The notes under the pieces: model-generated
Told to the model about the DNA's origin: nothing
Databases searched by the model: none
What the model saw: only the letters and a program-made list of their open reading frames with translations
Shown here: positions 12,521-22,410 of the stretch, piece after piece
Layout: each line of letters opens with the position of its first letter
How positions within the stretch are numbered: the stretch's first letter is position 1
NCBI GenBank assembly: GCA_028671895.1
Contig: JAPMAC010000221.1
Location: 5,022,001-5,086,000 of the forward strand
Origin: Oenanthe sinensis
Lineage: Eukaryota; Streptophyta; Magnoliopsida; Apiales; Apiaceae
DNA: 64,000 nt
Reading direction: 5' to 3'
Position numbers and translations under genes: made by a program

Positions 12521-12686
12521 TTTTTATGATAAATAAAGACAAATTTAAAAGAAACTGCAGATGCTAACTCAACTAATAAGAGTAGAAGTGTTTGTACAGA
12601 AAATAAATAAAATTACAAGTACAATCCTATCTCAAGTATACTCCTCTAGACTGAGCAAATCTTCAATTTTGTCTTGAGCTTCATAA

Positions 12687-13149
12687 TCACTTCTTTTCTG
12701 CTGTAATCCTCCCATACAACCCTTCAAGAGCTTTCAGTTCCTTCTTCTCTTCATCTGTCTTGGCATGATCAGAAACACAATCTAAGACTAGCTTCACCAT
12801 TCTGTAGGAAAGATCCTTCAAGTCCTTGTATGTGTAGTAGTTCTCAGTTGGCCCTTTGGATATGCATAGAAACTTCATTCCAAACATGTCTTTGACAAAT
12901 CTTTCTTTTGTAGAAGAGAAGAACTGCTTCACCCTGAGTTTGTCAATGGCTTCATCCTCTTCTTCTCTTGACTCAATAATCTTCCAGACATTCTTGCTTA
13001 AGTCTCTTTCAATTTCCAGGAATGAGCCTGTTGTCTGTCTGAAGATTTTCCTCAAGTTTTCATTGTTGAGCACCCTGAAATTAACAACCTCCACTTCAGT
13101 GTTGTCAATAATGATTCTCAGGGGCCCAAAAAGGACTGGAGAAACATAG
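12687..13149 (-). pseudogene. C-terminal fragment of the element A accessory ORF
   Basis: Reading continues in the same frame past the TAA at 13161 that ends the 618-codon ORF. The sequence after the stop (PNYVSPVLFGPLRIIID...) is coherent protein. It is charged and alpha-helical in character (…FRQTTGSFLEIERDLSKN…), ending …YGRITAEKK about 180 bases before the 3' LTR. No recognised domain. The stop at 13161 is probably a mutation of a once longer protein. Confidence 0.6.
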
Positions 13150-13160
13150 TTAGGCCTTTT

Positions 13161-15017
13161 TTAGAATTGATCATTTAACATGGCATGCTTCATGTCAATC
13201 TCAGCCTCTTTAATTCTTTTGGTGATCCTCTCCACCTTCTTCTTGGTAGCTTCAACCTCACTTTCAAATTTGCTTCTCTTCTCTCTTTCTTCTTTTTCCT
13301 TGGAGTTGCAGATTTCCAGAGCTTTAGTCTTTAGGTCAAAAATTTCAAAGTTGGTGATGTTGAGCAGTTGCTTCTTGATGAGTTGAATGAGATGAGGTTC
13401 ATTCTCAGCTAATTCCTTCAAGTGATCAAATGTAATTTCTTCAGCTGATCCACTTGAGTTGTAGAAAATTACTCTGTCAGGATTCTTGAGAAGACATTGT
13501 TGAGTCTTCTCATATTCAACTTTCTTTTCAAACTCCTTCTTTTTCTTATCTTGAATCATCCTCTGAACATTTGTCATGACATTCATTTCCTCAGGATAAA
13601 GATGCTCTTCCAACTGCTTCACCAACTTTTCAAGAAACTCCACTTTCTTTTCTTGCAAGGAAACCATACTCCAAAATTCCATCACTCCATCTTCATTAGC
13701 AAACATTACACCATCTGGATAGACTCTTGGTTCAGGTTCTTCAACTTCATTTGAGTCCAGTGGGTGTGGCTTGTAAGAGTTCATGAGCTCTAAGAATTTC
13801 CTGATTAGTATCCCTCTGAAAACCTGAGTCCTCACATCTGAATCTTTGATAACTAACAGCATTCTTCTCACCATGAAGTAATCAGCCTCCTTTAAATCAT
13901 ATCCCATTTCTGAAGATTCTCCAGTAGAGTAAAGAACATTGATTTTCTTGGGTGTGTTGAACTCAGACCACTCAACAACAACTCTAGAGATTAATTCTGC
14001 CTTTGATTCAGCTATGTTGTTGATGGTTGATCTCCTGACATCCAAAAAATCCTCATGAAGCACCTCACTTGTCAACTTCCAGCCTTTTCTACTAGGCTTT
14101 CTCATCTTTCTGCTGTACTTTCTACTGGAGTGAGGTGTATGCTTAGATCTTTCAGCTCTTGCTTTCCAGCGTTTCTTAGATGTAGAAATATTGCTTGACA
14201 GCACCTTTTCCTTCACTTCTTTCGAAAGTGGTTCTTGACAAGTTACTGTCACTCCATGCTCGACAGCAGGTTCTGTGACAGCACCTTTTGTGACAGCAGG
14301 TTCTGTGACAGCACCTTCTGTGACAGCAGGTTCTCCCTTATTACTCCTGACAGCATCTTTTTCATCATTTTCTCCTCCAAGTACCACTGTCTTCAAAACC
14401 TTCCCTTCAACACCATCTCTGTACTCCCTCTCTTCTTTCTCCTTTACTTCCTCCCCCTTATTTCCAGTTCCAGATGACCCTTCACCATTGTTGTGTTGGC
14501 TGGAACTACCTGTGCCTCCATCAGGCTTTTCTTCATCATCTCCATCTCTCTTCTCTTGTGGCTTCTTCACATTTCTTTTTAACTTCAAATCTTCAAGTCT
14601 TTTCAATTCTCCTTCCAGCACTCTCAACACTTCGCTTCTTTCTTCATTCATGGGCAGTTGCTTGAAATGGGCAAAAGCCTCTTTAACAGATTTAGGTCTA
14701 CAGTAGCTCACCCTTTCTAGATTCATAGATCTGTATTTTCCATCTATGGAGCAACTGAATTTTATGCTCAAGGGATTCTGAGTTACTTCTGGCAACTTCT
14801 CAACCACCAGCCTTTGCAAATTTCTTTTCAAGTTTTCATTGAGCCATGACTTATCTGTTTTGATTTTGAGTTTGATTGCTTCAATAACTGCAATCTCTTG
14901 CCTGCTTAGATAAGCCATGCTCACACACCAGTTGTAGCCTCCTTCAATTCTGACAGAGATCACCCACTTATTGCTTTTGGACACCATCACAGCTGCTCCT
15001 GTGGTTGACTGTCTCAT
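13161..15017 (-). pseudogene. accessory ORF of element A, C-terminal half (618 codons)
   Basis: Largest single piece of the accessory protein. Residues about 1-130 are globular. Residues about 150-320 are low complexity (Lys/Glu/Gly/Ser) and include the repeated TEPAVTKGAV segment, which is written by repeated CTGTCA words (14229-14350). Residues about 330-480 look globular (NVLYSTGESSEMGYDLKEADYF…) and resemble in pattern a segment of element B's accessory ORF. The tail is a Lys/Glu-rich coiled coil (EKKVEYEKTQQ, EATKKKVERITKRIKEAE). The ATG at 15017 overlaps the stop of the preceding ORF (ATGA), which most simply reflects a one-base frameshift in a formerly continuous ORF. Function unknown. 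Confidence 0.65.
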
Positions 15018-15433
15018 TGAATCAGAGAATTTCTTGGGTCCCTGTTAGATGAGGCTCTCAATTCACTGATTCTCTGGTTGAACTTTACATCCTCAAAGAC
15101 TCTACTGTTTTCATTTTCATCCACCATGAGAATTGAAGCTTGTTCATCATCTAAATCTTCCCTTTCTTCTATTAACCAGTCATCACCTCCATCAGGAAAC
15201 AGTTTCTCCTTGCCTTTCCCTGCTACCTGGACCACAGAGTCCTTCTTGGCACCTCCTTCCTTAATCACAATGCCTTTCTCCTTAGGCCTCTCTATTTTCT
15301 GGTGTTTCTCCACCTTATTACCTCCAAGCTCTTTAGCAATCTCAGCAGCCACACTAGACAACAATGCTAGTTGACTCTCCCCCTGAGATGCAGCTTGAGT
15401 TTTCTCCTCGACTGCCACCTTATTACCCCTTTC
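15014..15433 (-). pseudogene. accessory ORF of element A, middle segment
   Basis: About 139 codons read from the MITE junction (…NKVAVEEKTQAASQG…) to a stop at 15014. It is acidic with Lys-rich stretches and no recognised domain. When the hAT MITE (691 bp) and one 8-bp TSD are discounted, it is in frame with the segment at 16100-16504, so the MITE split one gene. Confidence 0.65.
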
Positions 15434-16124
15434 TAGGGGTGAACATGGGTTGGTTCGGGTCGGGTTTTCGTCAAAACTCGACCCAACCCGATTAGTTCGG
15501 TTTTATAAAAAATCAACCCATTAATTGTAAAAAAAAATCGTAACCCAACCCAACCCAACCCAATTAGTTCGGTTTTTTATAATCGTAACCCAACCCAACC
15601 CAGAAATTTCTGCACTGTTGCAGAAATTTGTAAAAAATATTATGCACTGTTGCAGAAATTTATATAGTGCAGAAATTTATATAGTGCAGAAATTTGTAGA
15701 AAATATTCTGTACTGTTGCAGAAAATTTATATAGTGCAGAAATTTGTAGAAAAAATTCTGCACTGTTGCAGAAAATTCTGCTTGTTGCAGAAAATGTTGC
15801 AAGAGCCGGAAAGTGTTGCAGAATGTGTTGCAAAAAATTTATATAGTGCAGAAAATTTATATAGTGCAGAAATTTGTAGAAAATATGTAAAAAATATATA
15901 GAATATGCAGAAAATATGCAAAAAATTCTGCATTTTATGTAATCGGTTCGGTTCGGGTTGGGTAAGGGTTAAAATTTGTTAAACCCTTACCCAACCCAAT
16001 TAGTTCGGGTTTTTTAAAAATTAACCCATTTATATTTCGGTTTCGGACGGTTCGGTTTATTCGGCCGAAAAAAGGGGCGGGTTGGTTCGGATTGGCGGTT
16101 TAATCGGATTTTTGTTCACCCCTA
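15434..16124. mobile_element. hAT-superfamily MITE inserted in the accessory ORF (691 bp)
   Basis: The termini are TAGGGGTGAACA and its inverse ending GTTCACCCCTA, nearly the same TIR as the element at 2033-2804. A perfect 8-bp duplication CCCCTTTC flanks it (15426-15433 and 16125-16132). Subterminal regions are dense in GGGTTGGGTTcGGtTCGG-like words. The centre holds repeated 'ttgcagaaatttatatagtgcag' variants (units of roughly 20-30 bp). It has no transposase. Confidence 0.93.
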
Positions 16125-16504
16125 CCCCTTTCTACATCTGCTGCAAACACTTCAGCTTCAGTTTCACCACTTATCTCCCCCTTAGTTGAGGTAGCAACTG
16201 CAGGGATGGAAAATTTTGCTTGAAACTCCTGAAGCTTGTCGAAGATGGCCTTGAAGCCTGCATTCATTGTTTCCTCCAAGCTGGACATCCTGTTCACCAG
16301 CTTCACCTGATTTTTACCCACTGTGTCCAGGTTCTTGGATAATTTGGAGACCTTGTGTGAAAGGGATTTCAACCTTTCAGCAGCTTGTTTAGGAGATTTG
16401 GAGGCTGTGGTGGTTCTCACACTCTCTTGTTTTTTCTGAGTGATCTCATCACTCCTCACCAACTCACTCTCCAGGCCTAATGCCTTTGATTTTTGGGCTC
16501 CCAT
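16100..16504 (-). pseudogene. accessory ORF of element A, coiled-coil segment
   Basis: It encodes a long amphipathic helix region (AAERLKSLSHKVSKLSKNLD, VNRMSSLEETMNAGFKAIFD), an oligomerisation-type coiled coil. The frame runs into the hAT MITE, so the last residues (about RGEQKSD) are MITE-encoded. A comparable coiled coil sits at the same relative place in element B (46110-46556). Confidence 0.65.
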
Positions 16505-16596
16505 ATTTTGTTTTTTATTCTGGCCTTGCTCAGGGCCCTCTCCTTTTGCCTGGGATTTTCCCAGCCCCTCATTTTTATGCTCACTTCTCTTTTCTT

Positions 16597-17116
16597 TTAT
16601 CTTTTTTTTCTTTTCACACCCTCACTCATCCTAGGTGCAAGAGACTGAGCTGGTACATCTTGTACTAGAGTTTTAGATTTTACCTTGACAAGTGTGGAGA
16701 TGAGAGTAGAGTCATCATCATTATGCTGTAGAGAAGTGGCAGCCATTTGAGAGTTGCTGTCAGGATCAGGAATGTTGACAGCATCTTTTGAGGAGAAGTT
16801 ACTGTCATGAGGATTAATAGTAACTGTGTCATTAACAGCTACAGAGGCTGTGACAGCAATCTCTTCCACCCTTTGAGTGGAAGGTTCTTGTGGATTGCCA
16901 TGATCAGTCCCATCCAATTCTTGGAATAGTGCATCAACATTTTGTTCTTCAATTGTGGAAAAATGTGATGCACCATAATTGAATGAGCTGTGTTCCACAT
17001 TTTCTAGCCCTATTGTGTGAGTTTCTTCAAGTGTGGGCTCAGGTTGAGTGTGTTCAACCTGTTGTGCAGACTCTTTACAGGGTGCCATGGGAGACTGGCC
17101 AATTTCAATAGATGCC
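16597..17116 (-). pseudogene. accessory ORF of element A, disordered linker
   Basis: Same frame as 17119-18396, separated only by a TAG. The segment is acidic, Gln/Glu/Thr/Ser-rich, with several CTGTCA/TGACAG words (16740-16860) encoding Thr-Val or Ala-Val. It ends in an A-rich run near 16603-16612, where the reading frame slips relative to the next segment, a typical homopolymer frameshift. Confidence 0.55.
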
Positions 17117-17118
17117 CC

Positions 17119-18396
17119 CTATTGAGAGGAGACATCTAGAGATAAGTTTTGATCCCTTTTAAGAGATGTGCCCTTTTGAGAGGACACACTCTGGCTAACA
17201 GAGGTTGATACCCTTGCCTTCTTTCTCCTAGGCTCACCAGGGCCCTCTGTGGGTTCTGTGGACACACTACCATCCTTATTTGCTGCAACCTGTGCAGTTT
17301 CACCACCTACCTGTGGAAAGGTTTCTATCCTAGGTTGAGTGGTTCTCATCCTTTTAGAAATCTGGCCCTTTTGAGAGGAACCAGACCCTTGGCTAGTGTG
17401 TTTGGAGACTCTAGAAGGCCGGACTCCTTCAAAGGGTTTAGAGTGTGGGTTAGGAATGGAGAGGTCAACACCATTCTCATCACTCAAGGAAATACTTTTT
17501 AAATTCAAATCATTTATTGTTGAAAACATGAAATCAGTAATAAACAATCCCAAATCAGAGTTAAGAGGTTTGCTAGCTAACAAAGAATGGGTGTTCTTTT
17601 TTAGTGTTAGGGACTCCATGCATTGGATACTATCTAAATCAATTATGCCTACAATAGAATTAATGATAAGCACAAAAAATCTAGGATAGTAAATTACCGG
17701 TTTTCTTGTTTCCTTCTTGCCGAGTACCAACTTGAACAAGGACATCAGGATCTTTCCAACATCAATACTATAATTATGCACCAAAGAATGCACAATCTTC
17801 CTGATATAAGCTGGTACTTCATTCCAACCGCTGGTCTTGCTGGACATAGCCCTATTGACAGCATCCATGACCATGCTCCATTCTTTATTCAAGTATTTTC
17901 TGTCCATTCCTCCAGATGGATACCATTCCTCGGAGTCTGAGCTTGTCTTGGGTCCTGAATATCCAATCAGCTTGAAGAACTTAGCGAGTTGAGAATCACT
18001 TGCAGGTTCCTGAAAAACTGAGTCTTCTTCAGGTAACACCTTGAGAGCAGTATTGACGCTAGAAGAGTCAATGGAATAGGAGGTTCCATTGATCTCAAAT
18101 TTGATGGAACTTGAGTCCTGCTCCCCCTCACAAATTGTAGAGGTCCACAGTTGTGATAATCTTGGGATTTCTAACATGGGACTTTGGGTTAAAGCAAATG
18201 AGAGATATGAGTTGTTCATGAAACTAATAAATGGTTTGAAGGCTTCTCCAGCTTCGCCCACTGTAGCCATGGTGGTGAAGTTTGTTTGAGCAAGAGAACA
18301 GATGATTTGGGGTCTAGACATGGTTACAAGAAGATGGTTTAGATATAGGTTTAGAGAGTTGAAGAATGGTTTAGAGAAGAAGTTGCAGAGTTGCAA
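17119..18396 (-). CDS. accessory ORF of element A, N-terminal domain (putative plant transposon protein type)
   Basis: 425 codons; the likely start is Met26 (18321, MSRPQ…) or Met43. Residues about 45-280 form a globular domain with the pattern KEWS…SGW…HSLVHNYSIDVGKIL…YYPRFFVLIIN. The same pattern (KEWS…SGF…IGHSLLFDKVINIGDML…YYHRFFMLLLN) is present in element B at 49146-49973. I recognise this as the type of domain often labelled 'putative plant transposon protein'. The C-terminal part is basic/Ser-rich and contains SSQKG repeats. The terminating TAG falls where the third SSQKG would have AAG, so it is probably a K-to-stop mutation. Upstream lies a 750-bp non-coding spacer that separates it from pol, so it is not a simple readthrough product of pol. 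Function unknown. Confidence 0.7.
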   Translation of the reverse strand: MQLCNFFSKPFFNSLNLYLNHLLVTMSRPQIICSLAQTNFTTMATVGEAGEAFKPFISFMNNSYLSFALTQSPMLEIPRLSQLWTSTICEGEQDSSSIKFEINGTSYSIDSSSVNTALKVLPEEDSVFQEPASDSQLAKFFKLIGYSGPKTSSDSEEWYPSGGMDRKYLNKEWSMVMDAVNRAMSSKTSGWNEVPAYIRKIVHSLVHNYSIDVGKILMSLFKLVLGKKETRKPVIYYPRFFVLIINSIVGIIDLDSIQCMESLTLKKNTHSLLASKPLNSDLGLFITDFMFSTINDLNLKSISLSDENGVDLSIPNPHSKPFEGVRPSRVSKHTSQGSGSSQKGQISKRMRTTQPRIETFPQVGGETAQVAANKDGSVSTEPTEGPGEPRRKKARVSTSVSQSVSSQKGTSLKRDQNLSLDVSSQ

Positions 18397-19147
18397 AGAA
18401 AATAGTAGGAGTTTGAGGCGTTTGAATTTGGAGAGTTTAATGAAAAGTAAAGAGTGAGAGTAATTTTAACTGTTTGTATATATATGATGTGAAAAAGGTA
18501 CTGTCAAAAAGGAATTGCAATCGATTTAAAGTGACAGTTGTCTTCTAGATCCATTCCTTGACAGTAACTTCTGCGCTAGAAATCACAAACACTCTTGACA
18601 GTAACATTAGAGATTAGAGAATATTTATAATAAATGAATAACTCTAATATTAACTGGTGACAGTATGTTATGCGGAGGTTTTAGAAAAACTGTACTGTCA
18701 AAGGATATTGACAGTAAGTTTCATTTCCGCATACTATACTGTCACTATTTCTCAATTCGTTGACAGTAGGTTTCACAGGATTCGACAGTAAGTCTTGATC
18801 CCGCGAAACATACTGTCAAGGCTTCACAACCTTTTGACAGTAAGTTTCACAGAATTTGACAGTAAGTTTTAATCCCGCGAACTATACTGTCAAGACTTAT
18901 CAAACATGTGACAGTAAGTTTTCACAGATTTTGACAGTAACTTGTTACCATATGATAGTATAAATAAAACATACTGTCAAGTTTATTGACAGTACTTTTT
19001 ATCAAGTTACTTAAAAACAATTAGTAACCTCTCAGTTAATTTTCATCATGTCTTTTCACTGTGATAGAAATCAAAACACCTCTAGAGGCCATTAATTCAC
19101 AGTGAAATTTAGTTAACTAATTTTTTGATCAACTAAACAGAATTACA
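18397..19147 (-). promoter_or_regulatory. pol-accessory spacer of element A with dense TGACAGTA words
   Basis: Between 18490 and 19000 I count 17 copies of CTGTCA/TGACAG in both orientations, mostly as TGACAGTAAGTTT or ATACTGTCAAG, with spacings of roughly 15-60 bases. It has no ORF. Complementary orientations could pair in RNA. It precedes the accessory ORF and could hold its promoter or a protein-binding array; this is inference. Confidence 0.6.
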
Positions 19148-20152
19148 TCAACAGGTTAAATTTAACATACCCAATTCACTCACTAGCCTGTTGAATGTCT
19201 TTTCATCCAAGGGTTTGGTGAAAATGTCTGCAAGTTGCTTCTCTGTGGGCACATAGATTAGCTTGATTGTGCCTTCCTCCACATGTTCTCTAATGAAATG
19301 ATGTCTGATGTCAATGTGCTTAGTTTTGGAATGTTGAACAGGATTCTCTGAAATTGCTATGTCACTAGTGTTATCACAAAAGATAGGAATTCCTTGCAGT
19401 GTCAACCCATAGTCCAATAGCTGGTTCCTCATCCAAAGAAGCTGAGCACAGCAACTACCAGCTGCAATATATTCAGCCTCTGCAGTTGAATTTGACACTG
19501 AATGCTGCTTCTTGCTAAACCAAGAGACCAATCTTTCTCCCAAAAACTGACAGCTTCCTGTTGTACTCTTTCTGTCTATTCTGCACCCTGCATAGTCTGA
19601 GTCTGAATATCCAACCAAGTCAAAACTAGAATCCTTAGGATACCAAAGGCCTAAGTTTTGAGTGCCTTTCACATATCTGAGAATTCTTTTTACTGCCATT
19701 AAATGTGACTCCTTTGGATCAGACTGAAACCTTGCACACAAACCTGTTGCAAACATTATGTCAGGCCTGCTAGCTGTTAGATAGAGGAGAGAGCCAATCA
19801 TTCCTCTATACATCTTGTTGTCCACCTTCTTTCCTTTTGGATCCTTGTCAAGTTGAGTTGCTGTTGAGATTGGAGTTTTTGCAGGAGATGAGTCTTCCAT
19901 ATCAAATCTTTTCAAAAGATCTTTAACATACTTAGTTTGGCAGACAAATATTCCATCTTCTTTTTGATAGACTTGAAGTCCAAGAAAGAATACTAATTCA
20001 CCCATCATACTCATCTCATATTTGTTCTGCATTAACTCTGAGAATTTCTTGCATAAATCTTCATTTGTTGAACCAAAGATAATGTCATCAACATATACTT
20101 GGACTAGAATGATATCCTTTCCATGCTTTTTGTAGAAAAGAGTTTTATCCAC
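19148..20152 (-). pseudogene. element A pol: C-terminal RT and RNase H
   Basis: It carries the RT catalytic motif VYVDDIIFGSTN, the copia RT-RH connection (SLLYLTASRPDIMFATGLCARFQ) and the RNase H motifs GYSDSDYAGC, STAEAEYIAA and SKTKHIDIRHHFIREH. It ends FTKPLDEKTFNRLVSELGMLNLTC with a TGA. A frameshift near 20150 separates it from the upstream RT part. It lacks the SIRE1-type UAG suppression context at the pol end. Confidence 0.9.
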
Positions 20153-22017
20153 AATCCCTCTTGTAAAGTCATTATCAAGAAGAAACTTGGAAAGATATCA
20201 TACCAAGCCCTAGGTGCTTGCTTTAGACCATACAATGCCTTGAGTAGTCTGTACACAAAGTTTTTTATCTTTGGATCTTCAAAGCCTGGAGGCTGTTCAA
20301 CATACACTTCTTCTTCTAACTCTCCATTGAGGAAAGCACTCTTAACATCCATTTGAAAAACCTTGAAGTTGTTAAATGCAGCAAAGGCCAAAAAGATTCT
20401 TATTGCCTCAAGTCTGGCAACAGGAGCAAATGTTTCTTCATAATCAATCCCTTCATGTTGACAGTAGCCTTTTGCCACCAGCCTTGCTTTGTTTCTTGTT
20501 ACAGTTCCACATTCATCCATCTTGTTCCTATAAACCCATTTGGTGCCTATAATGGATTTGTTCTTTGGCCTAGGCACCAACTCCCAAACACAGCTTCTTT
20601 CAAATTGATTCTGCTCATCTTGCATAGCATTAATCCAATCTGGATCAACCAAAGCTTCTTCTAGAGTTTTAGGTTCTGTTTGAGATAGAAAACAAGAGTA
20701 CCTGCATTCATTTGCAACATTTCTTCTTGTTTTGACTCCAGTTCCTGGATCACCAATGATTAAATCATTAGTGTGATCTCTGTTCCATTTAGTCCCTCTT
20801 AAAGAGTCACTAGAGTCTTTAGCATTCTGTTGATTGACAACATCCTTTTCTCTTGAACTGTTGACAGCATCAATTTCTTCAAGTCCACTATTCATAGGAA
20901 CATTCCCAGAAAAATCAGTTATTTGGGCAGTTCCTTCATTTTCTTCAGATTGATTTGGAATAATTGTTGAACCAGAAATTGTATGATCAACTCTTGGTGA
21001 TTCCTCATCAATCTCTTCCAGATAACCTTGGTTCTCAAAGGCTAATGATTCTGTTTCTTGACTACCTTCAATTCCAGGAAATTTAGTTTCATCAAAGGTG
21101 ACATTTACACTCTCCTCCACAGTTTTGTGATCAATGATGTAGACTCTATATGCAGTCATGTCAATACCATACACCATGAAGATTCCTTCAAGTGCTTTAG
21201 TATCAAATTTCCCTTTGATCTCATTTGAATCTTTCATGAAGTAGCACTTGCTCCCAAAGACATGAAAATAGTTGACAGTTGGTTTCCTTCCTGTAAGCAA
21301 TTCATAGGGTGTCTTTCCATAGGCTTTGTTGACTACAGTCCTGTTTTGAGTGTAACAGGCTGTATTGATTGCTTCACCCCAGAAATAGGTAGGAAGTTTA
21401 GCTTCACTCAACATGGTTCTTGCAGCCTCTATGAGAGTCCTATTTTTTCTTTCCATAACACCATTTTGCTGAGGTGTTCTTGGTGCAGAGAATTGTTGAG
21501 TGATTCCATTGTCTTTGCAGAAATCATTCATGATACTGTTTTTTAACTCATTACCATTATCACTTCTCAAGGTCTGCACTTTGTACTTGGGATTTTTGTC
21601 AAGAATCCTAACCAAATCAATAATTTCTTGTGCAGCTTCATCTTTGGATGTTAGAAATCTCACCCAAGTGTATCTTGAGAAATCATCAACCATCACTAAA
21701 GCATATCTCTTTCTGGCCAGTGATTGCACATTCACATGACTAAATAAGTCCATGTGAATTAGTTGAAATGCCTCATTGATTGAACCACTAGGAGTGCTTT
21801 TGTGAGTGGCTCTCCTTAACTTTCCTTTCTGACAATCCTCACACAATCCTTCTTGACAGAATTCAAGTTGAGGCAACCCTTTCACCAATTCTCTCTTCAT
21901 TAGATGATTCATTGCTTTGAAGTTCAAATGAGAGAGCTTCTTATGCCACAACCAGCTTTCAGATGGAGAAGCCTTACTATAAAAACAGTAGACTTTATCT
22001 TTCCTTACGGAGTCCAA
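20104..22017 (-). pseudogene. element A pol: pre-integrase, integrase and N-terminal RT
   Basis: The GAG-pre-integrase/HHCC zinc region (WHKKLSHLNFKAMNHL…CEDCQKGK) is followed by the integrase core with DDE residues (IHMDLFS, TLRSDNGNE, TPQQNGVMERKNRTLIEAAR). A Ser/Glu-rich linker then leads to the copia RT start (WELVPRPKNKSIIGTKWVY, QMDVKSAFLNGEL, ALYGLKQAPRAWYD). A single in-frame TGA (just after 22066) separates it from protease. These enzymes copy and insert the element; this copy is disrupted. Confidence 0.92.
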
Positions 22018-22065
22018 GTCAGCTATGTAGAGGCTTCTTTTCCTTACTCCTTGAAGAGCTTCTTC

Positions 22066-22410
22066 TCATGTCTTCTTGTTGACAATGGAGCATTTGTCTT
22101 GATCAAAACCAACCTTGAAACCTCTTTCACAAAATTGAGTGACACTTAATAAGTTGTGCTTCAAACCATTCACCAGAGCAATTTTCTCAATTTTCAAATT
22201 TCCAACTTCTAGAATGCCATATCCCATTGTGAAACCAATGTTGTTATCACCAAAGGTTACACAAGGGCCAGCCATATCCTTGAACTGTGATAGCAGGGCT
22301 TTATCACCTGTCATGTGTCCTGAGCATCCACTATCAATGATCCACATGATTCTTTTATTTTTCCTGTTACCCTGCAAAGCAAAACATCTCAAGTTGCTTT
22401 TGGTACCCAA
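22066..22410 (-). pseudogene. element A aspartic protease
   Basis: It contains the copia protease active site WIIDSGCSGHMTG and the downstream VTFGDNNIG and GLKHNLLSVTQ motifs. It is in a different frame from the upstream linker ORF (overlap at 22389-22410), so a frameshift lies here. It is in frame with integrase across a TGA. Confidence 0.88.

Noticed and set aside
14275..14706. 143-codon plus-strand ORF opposite the accessory ORF
   Set aside because: Antisense shadow of the acidic/Ser-rich minus-strand coding sequence.
12687..18396. Classical envelope glycoprotein
   Set aside because: I see no signal peptide, transmembrane segment or Cys-rich ectodomain in the pieces; coiled coils and low complexity dominate.
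19148..19180. SIRE1-style stop-codon suppression linking pol to the downstream ORF
   Set aside because: The pol stop is TGA without the described UAG CAR YYA context, and a 750-bp non-coding spacer follows before the accessory ORF.
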